From positions 1-64,000 of the forward strand of contig CAKQLR010000001.1 in assembly GCA_934254725.1 (NCBI GenBank): a DNA stretch of 64,000 nt, in the 5' to 3' direction. Positions 26,096 through 35,322 of the stretch are shown here, piece after piece (positions within the stretch are counted from its first letter, which is position 1; each line of letters begins with the position of its first letter). The position numbers and the translations under genes are program-made. The notes beneath the pieces are model-generated. The model saw only the letters and a list, made by a program, of their open reading frames with translations, made no database searches and was not told the origin of the DNA. Source of the DNA: an uncultured Clostridia bacterium. GTDB taxonomy: Bacteria > Bacillota > Clostridia > Christensenellales > Borkfalkiaceae.

Positions 26096-27283
26096 TTACC
26101 TCCTGTTTATCGAATTGTCGCGGGCGTCGCCGTTCATCAACTTTAAAAGCGACTGTTCCGCGCCGTATTTATCTAAAAGAACGCGTAAATTTTCGTTTTG
26201 TTTTTCTCTCTCGTTTTCGTCCTCTTTCTGCAAAAGAGAAGCTCTTATCATAAGATTTTTCGGGCTGGCTTCGAAGCCAACGAATTCAAGGCAATCTACC
26301 GAATAACCTGCGTTTTCGAGGGCTTTTACCCTCACGGCGTCCGTCAGAAGCGCCGAAAATCTTTCCTTTATAAGTCCGTGTGACAAAAACAAATCGAACT
26401 CCCCGCCCCGCCTTATCCGGGCATTTATCTCATGTTGGCAACAGGGCACGGAGAATATATATTTAACGCCTTTTTCTACCGCGTAGTTCAAAGCGTAATC
26501 GGTAGCCGTATCGCACGCGTGCAGCGTGACTATCATGTCTATTCTTTCGTCCGAAAGCTTGTCCTCTTTTACGTCCGCCACAACGAATTTCAACCCGTCG
26601 TAGCCGTATTTTTCCGCAAGTCCGTTGCATTTTTCCACAACGTCCGCCTTCAAATCGTAGCCGATAATCTTAACTTTAAGCTTTCGCTTGACCGAAAGAT
26701 AGTAATATAGCAGAAACGTAAGATAGCTTTTCCCGCAACCGAAGTCCAGCACGTTAAAGCTTTCTCCCTCTTTAAGCGGATTTTTCCTGAAAACGTCGTC
26801 TACTATCTCTATAAATCTGTTTATCTGCTTGAACTTTTCGGACATCGACAGCGCAACTTTGTTTTCCTTTGTAAATACGCCCAAATCTTTAAGCGCGGGT
26901 ATATCCTCACCCTCGGAAAATATGTAATTTTTCTGCCTGTTATGAAAGGCTTCCATTACCGTTTTTACGTTGTTTTCCCTTACGGTAACCGTGCCCTTTT
27001 TATTCGTCAGAACGGTCGTCCCGCCGTCCGTAAAACTCACGTCGTATTGCTTAAACCCGCCGAAAACCTGCGTTTTAAGGCACTTTTCCAATTCATCGCC
27101 GTCAATCGGCAGATGAAATACTTTATTAGCGGTATACTTTTCAAGTAGAAATCTCTCGCCCTCTATTCGCCTCAGAACAAGCTTTTTAAACTCTCCTTCG
27201 AAGCTTTGAGAGCAGGTTATTTTAACTAAATTCTCCTTCCTTGAAATTATGTTCCCTATAACTTTTTCGAGTTTTTCGTTCAC
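26096..27283 (-). CDS. Class I SAM-dependent methyltransferase
   Basis: A 395-residue protein. The N-terminal 150 residues have no motif I can name. A Rossmann methyltransferase domain starts at about 170: VLDFGCGKSYLTFLLYYYL (SAM motif I), IIGYDLKADVV (motif II), VVADVKE, then TLHACDTATDYAL and SVPCCQHEIN. The paired cysteines in PCCQHE and the HACDTATD motif fit the Methyltransf_32/METTL25-like RNA or protein methylases, but the substrate is unknown. ATG and the nadE stop overlap by 4 bp (ATGA), and gyrB-like starts 8 nt later, so it is embedded in that operon. Confidence 0.8.
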   Translation of the reverse strand: MNEKLEKVIGNIISRKENLVKITCSQSFEGEFKKLVLRRIEGERFLLEKYTANKVFHLPIDGDELEKCLKTQVFGGFKQYDVSFTDGGTTVLTNKKGTVTVRENNVKTVMEAFHNRQKNYIFSEGEDIPALKDLGVFTKENKVALSMSEKFKQINRFIEIVDDVFRKNPLKEGESFNVLDFGCGKSYLTFLLYYYLSVKRKLKVKIIGYDLKADVVEKCNGLAEKYGYDGLKFVVADVKEDKLSDERIDMIVTLHACDTATDYALNYAVEKGVKYIFSVPCCQHEINARIRRGGEFDLFLSHGLIKERFSALLTDAVRVKALENAGYSVDCLEFVGFEASPKNLMIRASLLQKEDENEREKQNENLRVLLDKYGAEQSLLKLMNGDARDNSINRR

Positions 27284-29487
27284 AAGCTCACCCCCTCCTG
27301 AATAGCGGCGGCGTCAAGGTCGTCAAGCCAAATTCTAACAGTTGCGTCGGACGGCATGCGCCAATCACCTCTCGGCGAAAGCGTAACCGAACCTATTTTC
27401 ACTCCGTCCGGAATGCACGAACGCTTGAACTGCTGTGAGAAGAACCTTCTCAAAAAAGTCCTTAGCCATTTATATATGGTTTCCTTTTTGAAGTCCCCGT
27501 CGAACGTGCGTATCGCAAGGTAGAAAATCTTCGAGGGTTTAAACCCGTTTCTGAGAATGTGATACAAAAAGAAGTCATGCAGAATGTAAGGCCCTACAAC
27601 GTCCTCCGTTTTCTGAACTATCTCGTCATGGTCGTGCGGAAGAAGTTCCGGCGACACCGGCGTATCCAAAATGTCCTGTAAAACGCGCTTTAACTGAGGA
27701 TTCAGCGAATTTGCTTCGCACTCAATAAGGTATCTTATAAGCGTTTTCGGGACGGAAGAATTGACTGCATACATGGACATATGATCGCCGTTGTACGTAG
27801 CCCAGCCGAGAGCAAGCTCCGATAGGTCGCCCGTGCCGAGGACTATGCCGCCGTACTTGTTGGATAAATCCATAAGCACCTGCGTCCTCTCCCTCGCCTG
27901 CGAATTTTCGTACGTGATATTCGTAACGGTCGGGTCATGCCCTATATCCACAAAGTGCTGGTTGACAGCCCTTCTTATATCTATTTCTTCGATGCAACAG
28001 CCAAACTGTTCGGCAAGCGTCAACGCGTTGCTCTTCGTCCTCGACGTAGTGCCGAAGCACGGCATCGTAACCGCGTGTATTCCCAGGTGGTCAAGCCCGA
28101 GTAAATCGAACGCCCGTACGCATACTATCAGGGCAAGCGTGGAATCAAGCCCGCCCGAAACACCTATAACCACGCTTTTTGCGTTTATGTGTTTAAGCCT
28201 CTTTTTGAGAGCGTTCGCCTGCATGTTCAATATAAGCTCGGCACGCTCCATAAGTTCCCTGCCCTTCGGCACGAACGGAGTTTTTTCATATCTTCTCGTT
28301 ATCTCGTAGAACGGAACGGGTAAATCGAAATAGATTTTTTCTACGTTTCCCTTTGACGGATAATCGTAAGAAGTAAACTTGCTTCTTTCAAATTCAAGGA
28401 AAGACAAATCGAGGTCGGCGTATATCGGTTTAGGCTTAAACAATTCCGTTTCGTTTAAAATCTTTCCGTTGTCGCAGATAATGCTGTGCCCCGAATACAC
28501 AAGGTCTGTGGTGGACTCGCCTTCCTGTGCGTTGGCGTAAAGGTAAGCTGTGTACGTCTTTGCCGATTGCATGGAAACGAGGTTCCTTCTGTACTCGGCT
28601 TTTCCTATGGTTTCGTCGCTGCACGAAAGGTTTGCTATAATCGTCGCGCCGTTCACCGAAAGGTAATTGGACGGCGGCTCGGTCACCCAAAGGTCCTCAC
28701 AAATCTCCACACCGATTCGCATTTCGGGCATCTTTGCGTTTACAAATATATAATTAGTGCCGAACGGGTATTCTTTTTCTCCTATCCTTATAGTTGAATT
28801 CCCCTTCGGCGCAGGGTTAAACTGCCTTTTTTCGTAAAATTCGTTGTAGTTCGGCAGATACGTTTTAGGCACGACGCCCAAAATCTCCCCGTCGAAGCAG
28901 ACTATGCCGCAGTTGTACAGCTTACCCTCTTTCCTGAGCGGCGAGCCGAAAACAAGCACGGTGTTAAGCCCCCTCGTGCAGGAAGCGATCTTTAAAACGT
29001 ATTCCTCCGCACTCGAAATAAGCGTCTGTTGGTAGAATAAATCGCCGCAGGTGTAACCGGTAAGCGACATTTCCGGCAAAACCAGAAGCTTAACGCCCGC
29101 CGCGCTCGCCTTGCAAACCGCAAGCACTATACCGTTTGCGTTGAAAGGCACGTCCGCAACTTTGATTTCGGGAGAAGCGACCCCCGCCTTGACAAAACCG
29201 AAGCTGTCCTTTCGGTCGGAAGCAAACGGGGCGGTGAAAACGTCCTCTCTTTGCTCCTTCGCAGCCATAGCGGGCGCATCCGATACGATCTCCCCGAGGT
29301 CAACCCCGAGCGCAACCGCAAGCAAAAAGAGCGTGTCGAGCTTAATACTGCCGATACTTCCCGAAAACAGCTTGTTAAGCGTTCCGAGCGCGACCCCGCT
29401 TTTTTCGGCAAGACTCTCGTTCGTAAACCCTTTTTCGGCTTTAATCTTCTTAAGTTTTGAGATTATTTCCGCGCTACCCGAAGCCAT
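27280..29487 (-). CDS. nadE: Glutamine-dependent NAD+ synthetase with N-terminal XRE helix-turn-helix
   Basis: A 735-residue protein with three parts. Residues 1-70 are a Cro/CI-type helix-turn-helix (NESLAEKSGVALGTLNKLFSGSIGSIKLDTL). Residues 95-385 are the nitrilase-type glutaminase with its triad Glu139 (LPEMSL), Lys208 (PKTYLP) and Cys263 (VEICEDLW). From about 430 comes the ATP-pyrophosphatase synthetase with SGGLDST (444-450) and GTGDLSELALGWATYNGD. It makes NAD+ from deamido-NAD using glutamine. The HTH is in the same frame, and the ATG at 29487 has GGCGGAG upstream; the only internal ATG before the enzyme part has no well-placed ribosome site. The fusion could let NAD synthesis report to DNA, as in NadR (inference). 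Confidence 0.92.
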   Translation of the reverse strand: MASGSAEIISKLKKIKAEKGFTNESLAEKSGVALGTLNKLFSGSIGSIKLDTLFLLAVALGVDLGEIVSDAPAMAAKEQREDVFTAPFASDRKDSFGFVKAGVASPEIKVADVPFNANGIVLAVCKASAAGVKLLVLPEMSLTGYTCGDLFYQQTLISSAEEYVLKIASCTRGLNTVLVFGSPLRKEGKLYNCGIVCFDGEILGVVPKTYLPNYNEFYEKRQFNPAPKGNSTIRIGEKEYPFGTNYIFVNAKMPEMRIGVEICEDLWVTEPPSNYLSVNGATIIANLSCSDETIGKAEYRRNLVSMQSAKTYTAYLYANAQEGESTTDLVYSGHSIICDNGKILNETELFKPKPIYADLDLSFLEFERSKFTSYDYPSKGNVEKIYFDLPVPFYEITRRYEKTPFVPKGRELMERAELILNMQANALKKRLKHINAKSVVIGVSGGLDSTLALIVCVRAFDLLGLDHLGIHAVTMPCFGTTSRTKSNALTLAEQFGCCIEEIDIRRAVNQHFVDIGHDPTVTNITYENSQARERTQVLMDLSNKYGGIVLGTGDLSELALGWATYNGDHMSMYAVNSSVPKTLIRYLIECEANSLNPQLKRVLQDILDTPVSPELLPHDHDEIVQKTEDVVGPYILHDFFLYHILRNGFKPSKIFYLAIRTFDGDFKKETIYKWLRTFLRRFFSQQFKRSCIPDGVKIGSVTLSPRGDWRMPSDATVRIWLDDLDAAAIQEGVSL

Positions 29488-29601
29488 TTTTTACTCCGCC
29501 TGATTTTTCTTCCATTAAATTTTACCATATCTTATAATAATTTGCAACCATTTTATATAATAATTCAAAAAATTTTTCCAATACATTATATGTTTTATAA
29601 A

Positions 29602-29638
29602 AAATAAATCAACCCACAAACACAAGGCTGATTTATTT
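29602..29638 (-). terminator. Low-GC hairpin, candidate terminator of the lon-engB transcript
   Basis: AAATAAATCA and TGATTTATTT form a perfect 10-bp stem over a 17-nt loop. On the minus strand it is followed by a T-rich run. The whole 29488-29731 spacer is unusually AT-rich and shows no gene. Confidence 0.5.
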
Positions 29639-29731
29639 TATATGTATTTATAATGTCTTTATAATTTCTTACAACAGTTTTACAATATAATTATAAAAAA
29701 CGGTAAATTACTTTAAAAAAGTGGTAACAAA

Positions 29732-30328
29732 TTATTTTTCTTGGTTAAAAATTTCTATAATTTTATCCAATTTTTCAAGCACTTTTTCCTTTCCGAAAGC
29801 ATTTTGCGCGGAAGTTGCAATTACGTTATCCTCGCCAATGTTTATGCACGCCGCAAGGTTTCTTACTGCGGGTTTTATGCGCGTTTTGGCAAGCTTATCC
29901 GCCTTTGTCGCTATTACCGTAAACGGAATGATAAAGTGGTTTAAGTACGTTACCATATCTTTATCGTCCTCGGTCGGGTTGTGGCGGATATCCATCAGCG
30001 AAAAAACGTGAGCGATTTTACCACTTTCGGTAAAAAAGTCGTCAAGCAGTTTTGCCCATCTGTTTTTTTCGTCTTTGGAAACTTTCGCAAAACCGTACCC
30101 CGGCAAATCCGCAAGAACGAATTCGCCGAAATCGAAGTAGTTCACAAGCCTTGTTCTGCCCGGCGTAACCGAGGTTCTCGCAAGTTTTTTGTTGTTTGCG
30201 AGCATGTTTATAAAAGAACTTTTGCCTACGTTCGATTTGCCGCATACGGCGATTATCGGTTTTTCCGTGGTAATAAATCCGCTTTTATTCGCGGCAGAAG
30301 TTATAAACTTTGTCGTTTTTATAATCAT
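29732..30328 (-). CDS. engB: Ribosome biogenesis GTPase EngB (YsxC)
   Basis: A 198-residue TrmE-Era-type GTPase. G1 is GKSNVGKSSFIN, G2 and its surroundings TSVTPGRTRLVNYF, G3 DLPGYGFAKV, G4 TKADKL, and G5 SAQNAFG. EngB acts in late 50S assembly. It lies 15 nt after lon, the common lon-engB pairing of Bacillota. Confidence 0.95.
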   Translation of the reverse strand: MIIKTTKFITSAANKSGFITTEKPIIAVCGKSNVGKSSFINMLANNKKLARTSVTPGRTRLVNYFDFGEFVLADLPGYGFAKVSKDEKNRWAKLLDDFFTESGKIAHVFSLMDIRHNPTEDDKDMVTYLNHFIIPFTVIATKADKLAKTRIKPAVRNLAACINIGEDNVIATSAQNAFGKEKVLEKLDKIIEIFNQEK

Positions 30329-30343
30329 AGGGATTCCTATCTT

Positions 30344-32686
30344 TTACTTTACTATAGCGATATCGAATACTTCTTTTGCCGTTTTTACGGGGTAGAAATT
30401 TATATCGTCGCGGATATTCTGCGGAATATCTTCCAGATCTTTTTTGTTTGCTTCGGGAATAATTATATCGTGTATGCCGAGCCTGTACGCCGCAAGCGCC
30501 TTTTCCTTTAACCCGCCTATGGGCAAAACGTTTCCTCTTATGGTTATTTCACCCGTCATAGCCACGGATTTTTTAACTTTACGATTTGTAAATGCCGAAA
30601 CTATAGCCGTCGCCATTGTTATGCCGGCGCTCGGTCCGTCCTTTGGCGTAGCGCCTTCGGGCACGTGAATGTGCACGTCGTTTTCCTCGAAAAGCGCCCT
30701 GTCTATGCCGAAATCTTCCGAGTGAGCACGAATATACGTAAGCGCCGCACGAGCGGATTCTTTCATTACGTCGCCGAGTTTTCCCGTTAAAATTATCTCG
30801 CCTTTGCCTTTCATCAAAAGGCATTCCACGGTGAGCGTAGTACCGCCTACCTGCGTCCACGCAAGACCCGTTACCGCGCCGACTTCGTCCTGTTTAAGCG
30901 CTTCGTCCGGGAAGAATTTGCGTACGCCGAGGTATCTTTCAACGTCCTCTTCTTTTACTGTCTGCTTTCTGAGTTTGTACGTTATTGCCGCTTTTGTAGC
31001 GACTTTTCTGCAAACGGTGCCTATTTCGCGCTCGAGCGTTCTGACGCCCGCTTCCATCGTGTAACCGCGGATTATGAGTTTTATCGCGTCGTCGGTAAGC
31101 ACTAATTTTGCGGGGGTAAGCCCGTTTTGCTCTATTTGTTTGGGAAGCAAATATTTTTTTGCTATTTCAAGTTTTTCTTCTTCCGTATAACCGGGCACCT
31201 GAATAAGCTCCATTCTGTCGAGCAACGGAGCGGGTATGGTATCCACGGAATTTGCCGTGGTTATAAACAATACCTTTGACAGGTCGTACGGGATTTCCAT
31301 AAATCTGTCGCGGAAGGTGTTGTTCTGCTCGGGGTCGAGAACTTCGAGAAGCGCGCTTGACGGATCGCCGCGTAAATCCATGGAGATCTTATCTATTTCG
31401 TCAAGCAGGAATACGGGGTTAATCGTGCCCGCTTCTTTCATTGAATATATAATTCTGCCCGGCATAGCTCCGATGTACGTTCTTCTGTGGCCGCGGATTT
31501 CCGCCTCATCCTTAACTCCGCCGAGGCTCATTCTTACGAACTTTCTGCCGAGGGCGCGCGCGATCGAGCGGGCGATGGAGGTTTTACCTACGCCCGGAGG
31601 ACCTACAAAGCAAAGAATGGGGCCGCGGATTTTTTTTGTAAGTTTCAACACCGCGAGGTATTCCACTATTCTTTCCTTTACTTTAGTAAGACCGTAGTGG
31701 TCGGCGTCGAGTATAGATTTTGCCGTTATAAGGCTTTCCGAATCCTTGGTTTCTTCATTAAAAGGAAGCTCCAAAAGCCAGTCGAAATAATTGCGTATTA
31801 CCGTGTATTCGGGGGAGGACGGCGGCATTTTATCCATTTTATTGAGTTCCGCAAACGCCTTATCCTCTATTTCCTCGGGCAAATTCTTTTCGATTATTTT
31901 ATTGCGGATAACGTCCTTTTCTTCCTCATCGTCGCCGAGTTCGGAGTGAATTGCGCGGAGCTGTTCCCTGAGGTAAAATTCCTTCTGACTTTTATCTATA
32001 CTTTGACGGACGCGCGCGGCGATTTTCTTTTCGAGAACGGCAATTTCCTGCTCGTAACCCAAAAGCTCGTCGAATTTTTTGAGCCTTTCGGTAACCAGGT
32101 CGCATTCGAGAATGGACTGCTTGTCCGCGTCCTTAAACGTCATATTGAAGGTGGCTACGTTAGAAAACTCTTCGGGGTCCTCTATGTTTTCGATAAGCGA
32201 AACGACTTCCCCGGGAATTTTCGCGTTCTGCGCGTATTCCTTGAAAGAACTCAGCGCCACGCGGTAGTTCGCTTCTACCTCTGCGGGATTTTCCTCGTCG
32301 AGATATATTCTTTCGACCTCTACCTCGAAGAATTTATCGTTTTCCCTGAACGCATTTATCTTTGCCCTGTAAACAGCCTGAACGCTTACCCTTGCATTGT
32401 TACCGGGCATTTTTACGATCTGGCGAATTCTGCATACGACGCCTACCCAGTACACGTCATCCCTTCCGGGATTTTCTACCGAGCTGTCCTTCTGAGTGGC
32501 GACAAATAAATCCACGTTGTTGTTTGCCGCGGTATCCACAGCCGCAAGCGACATTTTTCTGCCTACGTCAAAACCCGTTATCACGCTGGGGAAAATTACT
32601 TTACCCCTAAGCGCCACCATGGGAAGCACTACGCCGTTTTCGGTTGTTGCGTTTTCTATTTCTTTTTCGTTTACTTTCTCGTTCAT
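30344..32686 (-). CDS. lon: ATP-dependent protease Lon
   Basis: A 780-residue LonA protease. The N-terminal substrate-binding domain runs to about 210 (VLPMVALRGKVIFPSV), followed by a coiled-coil stretch, the AAA+ domain (CFVGPPGVGKTSIARSIA near 355, PVFLLDEIDKIS near 420) and the C-terminal Ser-Lys protease, with the serine in PKDGPSAGITMATA and the lysine in GGLKEKALAAYR. It degrades misfolded and regulatory proteins in the cytoplasm. The ribosome site is weak. No HrcA (CIRCE) or CtsR operator is obvious upstream. Confidence 0.97.
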   Translation of the reverse strand: MNEKVNEKEIENATTENGVVLPMVALRGKVIFPSVITGFDVGRKMSLAAVDTAANNNVDLFVATQKDSSVENPGRDDVYWVGVVCRIRQIVKMPGNNARVSVQAVYRAKINAFRENDKFFEVEVERIYLDEENPAEVEANYRVALSSFKEYAQNAKIPGEVVSLIENIEDPEEFSNVATFNMTFKDADKQSILECDLVTERLKKFDELLGYEQEIAVLEKKIAARVRQSIDKSQKEFYLREQLRAIHSELGDDEEEKDVIRNKIIEKNLPEEIEDKAFAELNKMDKMPPSSPEYTVIRNYFDWLLELPFNEETKDSESLITAKSILDADHYGLTKVKERIVEYLAVLKLTKKIRGPILCFVGPPGVGKTSIARSIARALGRKFVRMSLGGVKDEAEIRGHRRTYIGAMPGRIIYSMKEAGTINPVFLLDEIDKISMDLRGDPSSALLEVLDPEQNNTFRDRFMEIPYDLSKVLFITTANSVDTIPAPLLDRMELIQVPGYTEEEKLEIAKKYLLPKQIEQNGLTPAKLVLTDDAIKLIIRGYTMEAGVRTLEREIGTVCRKVATKAAITYKLRKQTVKEEDVERYLGVRKFFPDEALKQDEVGAVTGLAWTQVGGTTLTVECLLMKGKGEIILTGKLGDVMKESARAALTYIRAHSEDFGIDRALFEENDVHIHVPEGATPKDGPSAGITMATAIVSAFTNRKVKKSVAMTGEITIRGNVLPIGGLKEKALAAYRLGIHDIIIPEANKKDLEDIPQNIRDDINFYPVKTAKEVFDIAIVK

Positions 32687-32792
32687 ATATCACAGTATCC
32701 GTTTTTCCCCGGGGTTTCCATTCCTTATCGTAATATTTCGGTAATTCACCGAAAACGGCCCCGGAAAAACATTTGTTTATTATTTAAAAATA

Positions 32793-32823
32793 GGGGTATC
32801 GGACATACTCCTGCCGATACCCC
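32793..32823 (-). terminator. Intrinsic terminator of the foldase lipoprotein gene
   Basis: GGGGTATCGG and CCGATACCCC form a perfect 10-bp stem 19 nt after the stop codon at 32842; TATTTTTAA follows on the minus strand. Confidence 0.85.
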
Positions 32824-32841
32824 TGCGTTCTTCCTGAAAAA

Positions 32842-34884
32842 TTACTCTGCCTCGCTGATAAGATTTTTAAGAGTCTTTTCGTATTTGGTTATATAACTGG
32901 AGCCGTCTTCAACGAATTTGGAAATGTTGAAGGATACGGTGTCGTTTACGAGTTTTTCAAGGTTAGAATCCTTCTTGACTTCGTAAAGTCTGTTGGCAAC
33001 AGAGTCTTTTACTTCAATGTCCGCTTTGAATGCGGCTTCGTCCGCATACTCGCCGGTTTCGCCGGTAGTGGCAGTCATTACCTTTGTACATATTATAATA
33101 TGATAACCGTAATCGGTTGCAACGATCTTAAAGGAACCTTCGCCTGCGTTGATAACTTCCTGAGCGGCAGCCTTGAATTCTGCTACAAAGCTGTTGGATT
33201 TGATACCGTTGAAGTAACCGTAATATTTGTTAAGGCAACCCGTATCGGTGCTGTATGCAAACATAAGGTCGTTAACGGCGTCTTTATAGGTAGTTAAATC
33301 GATTGCGTTCGTATACAAAGTATCCGCGCCGACAGCGGTAATTAAACCTAAAGCGGGTTTGAATACGTTTTCTATAAACGCGTCGAAAGTCATTTCATTA
33401 GCTTTGATTTCGGTAAAGTTTGCTTTATCGGTTTCGGCAGCCTTGTCTTCCCAGACCCATGCGCCGTCCTTCTGGAAATACTGAACGGATTTGGCGCCTT
33501 CTACTTTATCTATAGTTCCGGTAACTGTACCGTTGAACTTCTTAAGTCCTTCGGTCTTTACGTAGTCGTCGTCGAAAGTGAATTCGTTTTCGGTTACTTC
33601 GCCGTAAGCGTTCTGTATCCAGGTCGTACGTAAATCCTTAGCGGTAAGAGTTTTTAAAAGCTCTTTTCTGTAAGCTTCTTTCTGTCCGTCCGAATATTCG
33701 GTGAACGCGTTCAAAGCAGCGGTAGCTTCGTCGGAGAAGCCGATAAGAATGTTTGCTACAAAGCCGTATTTATCGCCCGTTGCGAGAGAAGGATTATAGA
33801 GAATGAAGGAATCTTCGGAAATACCGTCGAGAGCGGTTTCGTAAGAAGCGATATCCTTGGTGTATTTTTCCTTCTGTTCGTTGAACATATTTTTGTATTC
33901 GGACCACAAAGCGTCCTCTACTACGCCTTCGGCAGCGGTAGCTTCGAGGAGGTCCTCATAGTTTTTGATTACCAAAGACTCGAGGTTGCTTGCGAGAAGA
34001 TATACGTAGTAACCGTAGTTGCTTACTTCGTACTGCTTGCCGTCTTTTTTGAGCGCTTCAAACTCGGTTTTGCTGAAAAGACCGAGGGTTTCGAAACTGT
34101 CCGCAAGGGAGTTGAAAGCCGCCTGCTTTTCCGCACCTGCGAGGTATTTGGAGAAGTACTGCTTCTTATACTCGGTGTATTTGGTAAGCTGCCAAGCTTC
34201 GTATGCAGTCTTTTCCTCTTCGGTCATCTCTTCTTCGGTAAGACCTTCTTTGCCGATGGACTTAGCGTATTCTTCGTCGATAGCCGTACCGTGGGTATGC
34301 TGATCCGGAGTGGTTCTTGCGGTTATAGTTTCGTCTTCGGTAGGCGTGGTTTCGTCCTCGGTATCCTCAAAGGATTTAACCATGCTTGCAAAGCTTGCGA
34401 GAACGCTGTATTCCGCCTGCGCAGCCTGAGTTTCGTTAACGAACTTAACGAGTTCTTTAACGTATGCGACGTAGGTGGTTGCCATATCGCCCGTGACGTA
34501 CTTGTCCTCGGGAAGGGTTACCTTGGAAGTCGTATATGTCTTGTTTGCTTTGTAAAGCTGTTTGCGCGAATACTGAACTATTACTTTGTTGTTCGTAAGA
34601 TTGTTGAGAATCAATTCATACGTCTTGCTGAGCGTGTAGTTGTAGTTCTGTACGTATTGATAACCGTACGTTACGTAGCCCGAAATAAGCTCACGCTTGT
34701 AGATGTTTTCGGGTTCGATTTTATATTCGCCCTCAGTACCGTCTAAGTCGATGTTGACGGAAGCAATTACTTGCTCCATATCTCTTTCCGTGTTGACTTC
34801 GAGAAGTTCGCAGCTGGCGAACGCCCCTAAGATAAACGCTACGGAAAGAAGAAGTGCGATTAGTTTTCCTGTAAGTGTTTTCAT
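32842..34884 (-). CDS. Large lipoprotein with PrsA/SurA-like foldase features
   Basis: A 680-residue secreted lipoprotein. The signal peptide LIALLLSVAFILGAFASC ends in a lipobox whose lipidated cysteine is residue 25. Mature sequence is helical and polar, interrupted by a Thr/Glu/Asp-rich low-complexity linker (about 165-195). Near the C-terminus, IVATDYGYHIIICTKV matches the closing strand of parvulin-type prolyl isomerases, so the protein is probably a divergent PrsA/SurA-like foldase outside the membrane. The rest of the parvulin fold is poorly conserved, so catalysis is doubtful. It is monocistronic with its own promoter and terminator. AGGAGA precedes the ATG. Confidence 0.72.
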   Translation of the reverse strand: MKTLTGKLIALLLSVAFILGAFASCELLEVNTERDMEQVIASVNIDLDGTEGEYKIEPENIYKRELISGYVTYGYQYVQNYNYTLSKTYELILNNLTNNKVIVQYSRKQLYKANKTYTTSKVTLPEDKYVTGDMATTYVAYVKELVKFVNETQAAQAEYSVLASFASMVKSFEDTEDETTPTEDETITARTTPDQHTHGTAIDEEYAKSIGKEGLTEEEMTEEEKTAYEAWQLTKYTEYKKQYFSKYLAGAEKQAAFNSLADSFETLGLFSKTEFEALKKDGKQYEVSNYGYYVYLLASNLESLVIKNYEDLLEATAAEGVVEDALWSEYKNMFNEQKEKYTKDIASYETALDGISEDSFILYNPSLATGDKYGFVANILIGFSDEATAALNAFTEYSDGQKEAYRKELLKTLTAKDLRTTWIQNAYGEVTENEFTFDDDYVKTEGLKKFNGTVTGTIDKVEGAKSVQYFQKDGAWVWEDKAAETDKANFTEIKANEMTFDAFIENVFKPALGLITAVGADTLYTNAIDLTTYKDAVNDLMFAYSTDTGCLNKYYGYFNGIKSNSFVAEFKAAAQEVINAGEGSFKIVATDYGYHIIICTKVMTATTGETGEYADEAAFKADIEVKDSVANRLYEVKKDSNLEKLVNDTVSFNISKFVEDGSSYITKYEKTLKNLISEAE

Positions 34885-35322
34885 AGATCTCTCCTGAGTT
34901 CTTTGGATACTCTCGCCCGAAGACGATATACCCCGCTTATTTTACATAGTTATTATTATACAATATAAACGTGCGTTTTGCAAATTATTTTAACCCGTTT
35001 TGAAACTTTTTTCTGTCGTTTTCACTCTTTTTTTCGCCCTTTTCGCACGCGTGAATATAATGATATGCCCTCGGCATGCCGCGGCGGGTGCGATATAAGG
35101 TATTGCCGCGGATAAGCCGAGGGCTTTAATTAAGATTACCGAAAGTTTAAAACGGCGGGTGCAGATGCGGGCGTTTATGCGCGCGAAAGCTTTTGGGGCG
35201 ATTGCGGGGGCAGTCGTGCGAAAGCTTTTGGAATAACGGCATGGGCAGGCTTTGAGCGTTTTTTTGGTGTCGGTGACGACGGGTCAGACAATGAGCTGTT
35301 TGGGGGTGTGGGTGCCGGCGGG
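34885..35322. other. 438-bp spacer with nested inverted and direct repeats
   Basis: No gene is visible. Apart from the foldase promoter, it holds a large inverted repeat (GCCCTCGGC at 35067-35075 with GCCGAGGGC at 35116-35124, enclosing two CCGCGG palindromes), a 14-bp direct repeat GCGAAAGCTTTTGG at 35183-35196 and 35218-35231, a GC-core motif near 35169-35184, and two imperfect copies of CGGGTCAGRCRATGA, the second of which covers the mfd stop. Confidence 0.6.
34955..34983 (-). promoter_or_regulatory. Promoter of the foldase lipoprotein gene
   Basis: On the minus strand TTGCAA (34978-34983) and TATAAT (34955-34960) are 17 bp apart, about 70 nt upstream of the ATG at 34884. Confidence 0.7.

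Noticed and set aside
29274..29276. Internal ATG as the true NadE start, leaving the helix-turn-helix untranslated
   Set aside because: No properly spaced ribosome site there, while the ATG at 29487 has one and the helix-turn-helix is intact and in frame.
32701..32771. Imperfect inverted repeat GTTTTTCC/GGAAAAAC upstream of lon
   Set aside because: Eight paired bases over a long gap with poor inner pairing; not enough for a call as operator or terminator.
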